Shown: in pieces, positions 57,988 through 64,000 of the stretch
How the letters are laid out: every line of letters starts with the position of its first letter
How positions within the stretch are numbered: position 1 is the first letter of the stretch
NCBI GenBank assembly: GCA_965246745.1
Contig: OZ251980.1
Location: forward strand, 1,240,001 to 1,304,000
Source: JANXMY01 sp965246745
GTDB taxonomy: Bacteria; Armatimonadota; Armatimonadia; Armatimonadales; Capsulimonadaceae
Length of the DNA: 64,000 bases
Direction of reading: 5' to 3'
Translations under genes and position numbers: made by a program
The notes under the pieces: generated by a model
Databases searched by the model: none
The model's input: only the letters and a program-made list of their open reading frames with translations
What the model was told of the DNA's origin: nothing

Positions 57988-59160
57988 ATGAAAGCACTCT
58001 GCTGGTACGGCAAAAACGACGTTCAAGTCTCGACGGTCCCGGACCCTAAAATTCTCAACCCGCGCGACGCAATCATCAAAGTTACGTCCACGGCCATCTG
58101 CGGCTCGGACCTGCATCTGTATAACGGCTTCATCCCGACAATGGAAAAAGGGGACATTCTCGGCCACGAGTTTATGGGCGAGGTGGTCGAGCTTGGCTCC
58201 GCCGTCAAAAACCTCAAGATCGGCGACCGGGTGGTTGTCCCCTTCGACATCGCCTGCGGGAACTGCCATTACTGCCAAACGTCGCGCTTTTCGCTGTGCG
58301 ACAATTCCAATCCCAACGCCATGATGGCTGAAGAAATGTACGGCTATTCGCCGTCGGGCTTGTACGGCTATTCGCACATTTACGGCGGCTATGCCGGCGG
58401 GCAGGCCGAGTATGTCCGCGTCCCGTATGCCGATGTCGGCCCGGTGGTCGTGCCCGAAGGCTTGACCGACGAGCAGGTGCTGTTTTTGACCGACATTTTC
58501 CCCACGGGGTATCAGGCGGCCGAGAACTGCGGCATTCAGCCCGGCGACACGGTGGCCGTGTGGGGCTGCGGCCCGGTCGGCCAGTTTGCAATTCAAAGCG
58601 CGTACATGCTCGGCGCGGAGCGGGTGATTGCGATGGACCATATCCCCGAGCGGCTGAACATGGCGCGGGACAAGAGTAAAGCCGAGGTCGTCAACTACGA
58701 GGAGCAGGACAATCTGTTCACGACGCTGAAAGAAATGACCGGCGGACGCGGCCCCGACCACTGCATTGACGCGGTGGGCCTCGAAGCCCACGGCACGGGC
58801 CTCGGCAACATCTACGACAAAACCAAAGAACTGGCCCGGCTGTCGTCGGACCGCCCGAATGTGCTGCGCCAGGCCATTCAGTGCTGCGCCAAAGGCGGCA
58901 CCGTCTCGCTGCCGGGCGTCTACGGCGGCTTTTTGGACAAAATCCCGATGGGCGCGGCGTTTGCGAAGGGCCTGACCTTTAAGATGGGCCAAACGCACAC
59001 GCACCGCTACCTGCGCCCGCTGCTGGAAACGATTGTGCAGGGCAAAATTGACCCGACATTTGTAATCACGCACCGCATGAAGCTGTCGGAGGCACCGGAA
59101 GGCTACAAAATCTTCAAGGAGAAGAAGGACGACTGCATCAAAGTGGTGCTGACGCCGTAG
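57988..59160 (+). CDS. Zinc-dependent alcohol dehydrogenase (formaldehyde dehydrogenase-like), copy 2
   Basis: A 390-residue MDR enzyme with the same ligand positions as copy 1: Cys38, His60 and Glu61 (catalytic zinc), and Cys90, Cys93, Cys96, Cys104 (structural zinc; CGNCHYCQTSRFSLC), Rossmann WGCGPVGQF. The middle differs by a Gly/Tyr-rich loop (SGLYGYSHIYGGYAGGQ). Probably NAD-dependent aldehyde or alcohol oxidation under stress. Flanked on both sides by members of one palindromic repeat family. Confidence 0.88.
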   Translation: MKALCWYGKNDVQVSTVPDPKILNPRDAIIKVTSTAICGSDLHLYNGFIPTMEKGDILGHEFMGEVVELGSAVKNLKIGDRVVVPFDIACGNCHYCQTSRFSLCDNSNPNAMMAEEMYGYSPSGLYGYSHIYGGYAGGQAEYVRVPYADVGPVVVPEGLTDEQVLFLTDIFPTGYQAAENCGIQPGDTVAVWGCGPVGQFAIQSAYMLGAERVIAMDHIPERLNMARDKSKAEVVNYEEQDNLFTTLKEMTGGRGPDHCIDAVGLEAHGTGLGNIYDKTKELARLSSDRPNVLRQAIQCCAKGGTVSLPGVYGGFLDKIPMGAAFAKGLTFKMGQTHTHRYLRPLLETIVQGKIDPTFVITHRMKLSEAPEGYKIFKEKKDDCIKVVLTP

Positions 59161-59189
59161 CCGATCAAGAGCAAGGAGCGGGGGAGGGG

Positions 59190-59304
59190 GCGAGGGAATA
59201 AATTCCTCTCGCTGAATGGCATCCTTCGGATGACAAGAAAGCCAAATGCGTGCTAGTCCTACATCCGAAGGATGCCATTCAGCGAGAGGAATTTATTCCC
59301 TCGC
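59190..59304. repeat. Palindromic repeat element, copy 3 (inverted)
   Basis: Arms 59190-59232 and 59262-59304 are perfect over 43 nt. The 29-nt loop matches the reverse complement of the copy 2 loop at 26 of 29 positions, so this copy has the opposite orientation. Confidence 0.95.
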
Positions 59305-59337
59305 TCCTTCCTCAGCCCTTGATTGACCAACAAGCCC

Positions 59338-60369
59338 ATGACCAAAACGACCCGTAACCTTCTGCTCCTTGCCGCCGCCGGTCTCGCCGCCCGCGCTTAT
59401 GCAAAGCAAAAGCGCATTGCCGACCTCGGCGGCCAAGTCGTTCTCATCACCGGCGGCTCGCGCGGCCTCGGGCTGGCGCTGGCCGGCGAGTTCGGACGGC
59501 ACGGCTGCCGCCTGGCGCTTTGCGCCCGCGACGCGGGGGAGCTTTCGCGGGCGCGGGAAGACCTGGCCGCCTCGGGCTACGAAGTGTTCGCAGCGACTTG
59601 CGACCTGACCGATACGGCTGAGGTCACCAAGATGATCGCCGAAGTGACGGCGCATTACGGGCAGATTGACATTCTGGTCAACAATGCCGGGATTATTGAA
59701 GTCGGCCCGGTGCAGAACATGGGACGGCGGGACTTTGAAGACGCCATGAACACCGACTTTTGGGGCGTTTTGGACGCTATCCTGGCGGTCCTGCCGCAGA
59801 TGCAGGCGCGGAAGTCAGGCCGCATTGTCAACATCACGTCCATCGGCGGCAAAGTGGCGTTTCCCCATCTGCTGCCGTATGCCGCCGCCAAGTTCGCCGC
59901 GACCGGGCTATCCGAAGGGCTGCATTCGGAGCTTGCGCGAGACGGCATCACCGTCACAACCATTGTGCCGGGCCTGCTCCGCACCGGCTCGTACTTTCAT
60001 GCGCTGTTTAAGGGAAACAAGGCCGGCGAATTCGCGTGGTTTTCGATTGGCGACAATCTGCCCGGCGGCTCGATCAGCGCCGGGCGGGCCGCCCGCGAGA
60101 TTGTGGCGGCGACGCGCGGCGGGGAAGCCGAGCGTATTTTGTCGGTCCCGGCAAGCCTGCTGTCGCGCCTCAACGGCCTTGCGCCGGGCGCGACGGCGCG
60201 TCTGCTGACGCTGATCAACAGCGCGATTTTGCCTGCGCCGTCGAGCGCCCCCGGCAGCGGCGCGGTCAGCCCCGGCCGCGACGCCGACCCCGAGGTCCCG
60301 CGGCACCCGGCGTTTGACGCCGTGACGACCCTGGGCCGGTCGGCGGCGGACCGGCTGAACCAGCGATAA
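59338..60369 (+). CDS. Membrane-anchored SDR-family oxidoreductase
   Basis: A 343-residue short-chain dehydrogenase with an N-terminal hydrophobic anchor (LLLLAAAGLAARAYA), TGGSRGLG (38-45), NNAG, Ser in NITSIGGK and YAAAKFAAT as catalytic Tyr-Lys, plus a C-terminal extension of about 90 residues. The latter resembles long SDRs of stress clusters in soil bacteria. The start at 59338 is preferred over a TTG 15 nt upstream. A terminator follows. Confidence 0.85.
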   Translation: MTKTTRNLLLLAAAGLAARAYAKQKRIADLGGQVVLITGGSRGLGLALAGEFGRHGCRLALCARDAGELSRAREDLAASGYEVFAATCDLTDTAEVTKMIAEVTAHYGQIDILVNNAGIIEVGPVQNMGRRDFEDAMNTDFWGVLDAILAVLPQMQARKSGRIVNITSIGGKVAFPHLLPYAAAKFAATGLSEGLHSELARDGITVTTIVPGLLRTGSYFHALFKGNKAGEFAWFSIGDNLPGGSISAGRAAREIVAATRGGEAERILSVPASLLSRLNGLAPGATARLLTLINSAILPAPSSAPGSGAVSPGRDADPEVPRHPAFDAVTTLGRSAADRLNQR

Positions 60370-60370
60370 A

Positions 60371-60404
60371 AAAGCCCCGCCGAGCGATTGCTTGGCGGGG
60401 CTTT
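60371..60404. terminator. Bidirectional terminator between convergent genes
   Basis: AAAGCCCCGCC and GGCGGGGCTTT, 11-bp stem with a 12-nt loop, between the SDR gene and the SRPBCC gene. Confidence 0.85.
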
Positions 60405-60423
60405 CCAATCTTTGTCTGACTGT

Positions 60424-60963
60424 CTAGGTATTGTCGGCCAGCGTCGCGTCCTGCGCGGCGGTGGTGCTGCCCTTGACGGCGGCGCTGTCGGCATGAAACA
60501 AATAATTCGACGACTCCGGGTCCAGCGCTCCGCTCGGGGTCTGCGCGACAAGCTGGGCGAAATGGTCCAAGTCAGTTTGCAGCTTCTGCTCGAAATGCTT
60601 GCCCGCGCCGAGCTTTTCGCCGGCGTCGCCCAGAACCCCGGCAGGCGGGGTATAGGAAAGCGTCACCTGCACTTTGGTCTGACTATCGGCGACCGGCTCA
60701 AAGGTCACGACGCCGTGGTTTTGCAGGCCGTCGGTGGAGCGCCAGCCGATCTGCTTGCCGTCAATCCAGTTTTCGTTGACGGCGTCCCACTCATGGGTGC
60801 CGACCACATCGGCGACCCAGTGCGAGTTTTGGCTGTCTTGGTACGTCACTTCTTTGATGTACGACATAAACTTCGGAAAGTCGTTGAAGTGCGAAAACAA
60901 CTGAAAAACCTGGGTTGTCGGCGCATTGATCGTCACTGCCGCCGTGTGCGTGTATTCTGCCAT
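60424..60963 (-). CDS. SRPBCC-family (START-like) protein
   Basis: A 179-residue protein consisting of one SRPBCC domain (VTINAPTTQVFQLFSHFNDF, GWRSTDGLQNHGVVTFEPV, VTLSYTPPAGVLGDAGEKLG) with a disordered C-terminal tail. The domain binds hydrophobic ligands in many contexts. It is similar to the C-terminal half of the protein at 56.9 kb. It ends the transcript read from 62.7 kb towards 60.4 kb, whose genes are separated by 10-37 nt. Confidence 0.8.
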   Translation of the reverse strand: MAEYTHTAAVTINAPTTQVFQLFSHFNDFPKFMSYIKEVTYQDSQNSHWVADVVGTHEWDAVNENWIDGKQIGWRSTDGLQNHGVVTFEPVADSQTKVQVTLSYTPPAGVLGDAGEKLGAGKHFEQKLQTDLDHFAQLVAQTPSGALDPESSNYLFHADSAAVKGSTTAAQDATLADNT

Positions 60964-60984
60964 CGTTTTGCTCCTTGGTGATTC

Positions 60985-61482
60985 TTACTCTGTGTTTGTG
61001 TCTGATGCCGGCCTGCCCGAAAGCGACGAGGGGGCGTCCACATGAGCGCCGTCGTCCACCCCCACCCCGAGCCGGTCCACCATCTCGCCGCCGAGCCAGC
61101 CCGTGACCCCGGCCAGAGCAAACCCGGCCAGAGACAGCGCAAACGGCAGCGATGGGAGCACACCGGGCTTGCGGCGGCGCAGCGCCCAGCCTGCGCCGAA
61201 AAATCCCAAAACGGCAGCGTTGCCCAGGCCGTGCACCCGGCCCACAGCCCGCGCCCGCGTCCCTTTGGGGATAAACAGCCAGTCCCAGGTCCCGAACGGA
61301 GCGGCGATCAGGCCGCCGACAAGGCCCGCGCCGGTCATTGCCAGGCCCTGCTCCGCCAGCTTCGGCTTTTTGGTCAGCAGCGAAAGCGCATCAAAAATGA
61401 CCGCAGTGGAGAGCAGGCCCAGCGGAAACGTGATCAAAATCGTGTGGGCCGGGTGGCCGAACACTTTGGAATGGCTTTCCAT
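60985..61482 (-). CDS. DUF2231-type four-helix membrane protein
   Basis: A 165-residue membrane protein beginning with the DUF2231 signature FGHPAHTILITFPLGLLSTA, with four helices and the conserved GWLGGEMVDRLGVGV near 128-142. The family is widespread in soil bacteria, and members are often linked to heme or redox proteins; the function is unknown. Part of the minus-strand stress transcript. Confidence 0.85.
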   Translation of the reverse strand: MESHSKVFGHPAHTILITFPLGLLSTAVIFDALSLLTKKPKLAEQGLAMTGAGLVGGLIAAPFGTWDWLFIPKGTRARAVGRVHGLGNAAVLGFFGAGWALRRRKPGVLPSLPFALSLAGFALAGVTGWLGGEMVDRLGVGVDDGAHVDAPSSLSGRPASDTNTE

Positions 61483-61519
61483 GCGTCTTGCTTTCTGTTG
61501 ACCGCCGGCTTTTCGGCTG

Positions 61520-61861
61520 CTACTTCTTGGCGGGGTCGTGGCCCCAGTTCATCAGCGAGTAGCGCCAGCGGGTTTCGGTGATGTCCCCCGACGGCGTTTC
61601 GGCGAGGTGGCGGCGGACATAGCTGACTGTCCGCCGCATCTGCGCGTAGTCTCCGGTGGAATAGTCGGCCTGCTTGCGGTGCAGGATTTCGGCAATGTGC
61701 CGGCCCGACTGATGACCCGTGGACTCGCCTTCACCGTCCTGCTTTTGCCCGACTTCTTTGGAGTGGTCGGTTTCCAGCCAGCGCTCGATCTCGGAGGCGG
61801 TCATGTTGACCGCCTCCTTGAAGTCTTTCAATGTTTGCGCGTCGTCGTGCTGCTCTGCCAT
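61520..61861 (-). CDS. DUF3140-family protein
   Basis: A 113-residue soluble protein with MTASEIERWLETDHSKEVGQ, HQSGRHIAEILHRKQADYS and MRRTVSYVRRHLAE, matching the DUF3140 pattern found beside DUF2945 genes in many soil genomes. Function unknown; possibly DNA- or nucleoid-associated given its basic helices. Confidence 0.8.
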   Translation of the reverse strand: MAEQHDDAQTLKDFKEAVNMTASEIERWLETDHSKEVGQKQDGEGESTGHQSGRHIAEILHRKQADYSTGDYAQMRRTVSYVRRHLAETPSGDITETRWRYSLMNWGHDPAKK

Positions 61862-61871
61862 GGCCGTTTTC

Positions 61872-62078
61872 CTACTTCTTTTTCAAGTCGTCGGGCTTGT
61901 GCGCGGCTTCTTTGTGCGATTTGTCCGTTTCCACCAGGTATTCCGGGTTGTCTTTGGACGCCGCAACATGGTGGCCTTTGATGTCGGTCGGGGAAGTCAG
62001 CTTCTTTTCGACCGTGCCTTCGGTTTTGCCCTGCGACGTTTCCCATTCCACATGGTCGCCTTTTTTCAGGTCTGCCAT
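61872..62078 (-). CDS. DUF2945 (Tudor-like, HVA1) small protein
   Basis: A 68-residue protein with KKGDHVEWETSQGKTEGTVE and a Lys-rich C-terminus, the Tudor-like fold of DUF2945/HVA1. Members are stress-induced, and are usually next to DUF3140, as here (10-nt gap). The biochemical role is unknown. Confidence 0.85.
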   Translation of the reverse strand: MADLKKGDHVEWETSQGKTEGTVEKKLTSPTDIKGHHVAASKDNPEYLVETDKSHKEAAHKPDDLKKK

Positions 62079-62088
62079 GAAATTTCTC

Positions 62089-62670
62089 CTACATGTTGTG
62101 GCCGCTCATGTTGCTCGGCATCATCGCAGGCTTGAGAACAGGCATCTTGGCGGCGTGGACCCCAAGCTGGGTGCCGACTTGATAAATCATTTTGGTATGA
62201 TCTTCAATGCCCGGCAGGTTCTTCGATGCAAACGCGGTCAAGCCGGCGTTTTTGCCGGTCGCGATTTCTTTCTCAAACAAGTTGACCGTGCTGGTGTGCG
62301 ACTTTTCCTGCGACCCCATGTAGGCTTTGTCGAACGCCGTGCCGGACAGGCCGGACAGCTTGGCAAGAACGGCTTTGTGGGCCGGGTCGGTCTCGGTCGG
62401 CAGGGTCATTTTGTTGTTCTGCGCGACGGTTTTCAGCTCTTCGTTCGCCGCCGTGTGCTCCTGCACCATGCGCTTGGCGATAGCCAGGACACTTTTGTCG
62501 GTGCTTTTTTGCAGGGCCATCTTGCTCGACGACACCTCGAAAATGCCGCCCTGCGCGGCGGTCTTGGCGAACTTCAGGTCCATCGCATTGGTCGTGGCGA
62601 GCGCGGCGCCCGCCAGCGTCAGCAGCAGGCCGGACACGGCAGCGGCGGTCAGCGTTTTGGTGGTAGACAT
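62089..62670 (-). CDS. Secreted DUF4142 (ferritin-like) protein
   Basis: A 193-residue exported protein: signal peptide (LTAAAVSGLLLTLAGAALA) and a DUF4142 domain (FAKTAAQGGIFEVSSSKMAL, IAKRMVQEHTAANEELKTVA, FDKAYMGSQEKSHTSTVNLF), an all-helical periplasmic domain. It ends in a Met/His-rich tail (MMPSNMSGHNM) that might bind copper or another soft metal. First gene of the minus-strand stress transcript. Confidence 0.85.
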   Translation of the reverse strand: MSTTKTLTAAAVSGLLLTLAGAALATTNAMDLKFAKTAAQGGIFEVSSSKMALQKSTDKSVLAIAKRMVQEHTAANEELKTVAQNNKMTLPTETDPAHKAVLAKLSGLSGTAFDKAYMGSQEKSHTSTVNLFEKEIATGKNAGLTAFASKNLPGIEDHTKMIYQVGTQLGVHAAKMPVLKPAMMPSNMSGHNM

Positions 62671-62814
62671 TGTGTTTTCTAGCTCTTCCTAATGGGAGGT
62701 TTGTATACACCCGATTTTTCCCGGTTCGCCTCAAAGATAAACCCCGAGCCTCCCCCTGAAAATCTTGGGGCCGCCTGCCGACAATCACGGCAAGAGAAGA
62801 CGGAGGAACCCCCG

Positions 62815-63768
62815 ATGCGCCTTGTGACGCGTTCCGATTTTGACGGCTTGATTTGCGCGGTTTTGCTGAAGCAGGTGGAAGCGATTGACTCGATCCAGTT
62901 TGTTCACCCGAAAGACTTGCAGGACGGCAAGTTTGAAGTGACGGCGGATGATGTGCTGACCAATGTGCCGTTTGTGCCCGGCTGCGGCTTGTGGTTCGAC
63001 CACCACGCCACTGAAGTCGAGCGGATTGTCGGCCGGGTCGAGTTCGCCGGCGACTGCTGGCTGGCTCCGAGCGCCGCGCGGGTGGTGTACGATTACTACG
63101 GCGGCGCGGCCCGCTTTCCGGGCATTGAAGAAATGATGCGCGAGGTGGACAAAGCCGACTCGGCGCAGTTCACGCCGGAAGACATTCTGCATCCCGAAGG
63201 CTGGGTGCTGCTGTCGTTTTTGATGGACGCCCGCACGGGCCTGGGCCGCTTCCGCGATTACCGGATTTCCAATTATCAGCTCATGTACGAGCTGATTGAC
63301 GCCTGCATGACCCTGACGATTGGGGAGATTTTGCTGCTGCCGGACGTGCAGGAGCGGGTCGTGCGCTACCAAGAGCAGGACGCGCTGTTTCGCCGCCTGC
63401 TGGCCGACCATTCGTGGACCGAAGGCAATGTCGTCGTGACCGACCTGCGCGGCGTGACGTTGATCCCCTGCGGCAACCGCTTTTTGGTGTACGCGCTGTA
63501 TCCCGAAGCCAACACGTCGGTTTGGATCGTCAGCGGCTTTCAGGGCAAAAACTGCGTCTTCGCCTGCGGCCATTCCATCTTAAACAAAACGTCCCGCACC
63601 CACATCGGCACCCTGATGCGCCAATTCGGCGGCGGCGGCCATGCGGCGGCGGGCACCTGCCAAGTGCCCCATGAAGACGCCGAAGCCGTCCTGCGCGAGA
63701 TCGTCTCGTCCATGCGCCGCGACGACCAAGCCGCCGCCGACACCTGGGCCTTGATGAAGGCGGCCTAA
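62815..63768 (+). CDS. DHH-family phosphoesterase
   Basis: A 317-residue DHH/DHHA1-type phosphoesterase: RSDFDGLICAVLL (Asp8, Asp10), WFDHHATE (Asp62, His63, His64) and C-terminal GGGGHAAAGTCQV. The family includes exopolyphosphatases, nanoRNases and c-di-AMP phosphodiesterases; this one has no regulatory domain, and the substrate cannot be told. The start at 62815 follows GGAGG at 62802. Upstream in-frame sequence is spacer. Confidence 0.85.
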   Translation: MRLVTRSDFDGLICAVLLKQVEAIDSIQFVHPKDLQDGKFEVTADDVLTNVPFVPGCGLWFDHHATEVERIVGRVEFAGDCWLAPSAARVVYDYYGGAARFPGIEEMMREVDKADSAQFTPEDILHPEGWVLLSFLMDARTGLGRFRDYRISNYQLMYELIDACMTLTIGEILLLPDVQERVVRYQEQDALFRRLLADHSWTEGNVVVTDLRGVTLIPCGNRFLVYALYPEANTSVWIVSGFQGKNCVFACGHSILNKTSRTHIGTLMRQFGGGGHAAAGTCQVPHEDAEAVLREIVSSMRRDDQAAADTWALMKAA

Positions 63769-64000
63769 CCCCCGGTTGCCCAAGCGGTCGAAGTCGTAGT
63801 ACACGCTTCCCGCGCCCCGGTTCTCCGACAGCCCCGGCGTGTACTGCGTGTGCCCGTCAATCAGCACCGGAGCGCCCGGCGTCGTGCCGTCGCAGACGTA
63901 AGCATAAGTGCCCGTGCTGTCCGTTTTGCCCACGCGCAGTCCCAGGCCGTTGTAGACATAAGTGTCCAGCGGCGAGATGTAGCCCGGCGGCGAGACGCTG
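63769..64000 (-). pseudogene. Truncated RHS/YD-repeat protein fragment
   Basis: Read on the minus strand from the window edge: YVYNGLGLRVGKTDSTGTYA, then GHTQYTPGLSENRGAGSVYY and DFDRLGNR, a clear RHS/YD-repeat segment. The similarity stops at about 63770, exactly beyond the stop of the DHH gene, after which the frame continues antisense to that gene (to 63580) without RHS features. The C-terminal part (core end and toxin domain) is therefore missing, or the junction is a rearrangement. The N-terminal part lies beyond the window. Confidence 0.7.

Overview
The window is chromosomal DNA of a high-GC (clearly above 60% by eye), Gram-negative-type (diderm) soil or environmental bacterium. Diderm markers are an ExbB/ExbD/TonB system with a TonB-dependent receptor, a Wzi-like outer-membrane barrel ending in Phe, and lipoprotein and Tat signals. 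Two pseudopilins of the 'FTLIELLVVIAIIAILAA' type with a C-terminal H-x9-DG motif, next to sugar catabolism genes, two phytanoyl-CoA dioxygenase/AraC pairs, an ADP-ribosylglycohydrolase with a lectin-like tail and an RHS fragment together suggest Armatimonadota (Capsulimonas-like). Planctomycetota or a related group remain possible. No rRNA, tRNA or CRISPR array was seen.

Layout. 0-2.1 kb: a membrane-protein pair and a stand-alone KAS III-like enzyme. 2.2-6.5 kb: an ADP-ribosylglycohydrolase and a secreted BNR-repeat (sialidase/GH74-like) protein. 6.8-15.1 kb: a sugar-acid catabolic region with a LacI regulator, an L-fucose-isomerase-family enzyme, an enolase-superfamily dehydratase, an SDR, an FAH-family hydrolase and an SMP-30 lactonase. 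This set fits the non-phosphorylative L-fucose (or similar sugar) route to pyruvate and lactate. A pseudopilin gene follows the regulator and another follows the dehydratase. 15.1-19.3 kb: an RDD-signal peptidase I fusion, a TetA-like MFS pump and a PhyH/AraC pair. 19.3-27.4 kb: a kdp potassium locus (27-aa ORF, kdpF, kdpA, kdpB, kdpC) with convergent kinase-less KdpD, and KdpE. 27.5-33.6 kb: redox genes (MDR, SDR, azoreductase), nagA and a second AraC/PhyH pair. 33.9-35.6 kb: a BglII-like restriction-modification cassette with visibly lower GC. 35.7-41.8 kb: Wzi-like barrel, DUF3060 protein, TypA and a lipoprotein. 41.9-47.6 kb: TonB-dependent receptor and tonB-exbD-exbD-exbB with a long structured leader. 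47.7-52 kb: diguanylate cyclase, cupin and a Tat-type Gfo/Idh/MocA oxidoreductase. 52-62.7 kb: a stress island (Dps, two zinc alcohol dehydrogenases, SDR, two SRPBCC proteins, DUF2231, DUF3140, DUF2945, DUF4142). 62.8-64 kb: a DHH phosphoesterase and a truncated RHS fragment.

The most unusual content is between the genes. A 0.36-kb element at 55.3 kb has matched bulged end hairpins and a complex structured core resembling the omega RNA (HEARO RNA) of IscB-type IS200/IS605 elements, without any iscB gene. Separately, at least eight intergenic spaces hold long near-perfect inverted repeats (arms of about 26-59 nt). Three share arms and a conserved 29-31-nt loop, and one pair lies in opposite orientations. 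Others contain 18-nt tandem arrays. These look like a REP/MITE-like repeat system; one sits inside the kdp operon and several abut stop codons. Four TCTTTAC-type direct repeats, arranged as two pairs with 11-nt spacing, lie upstream of kdp and are good candidates for KdpE sites.
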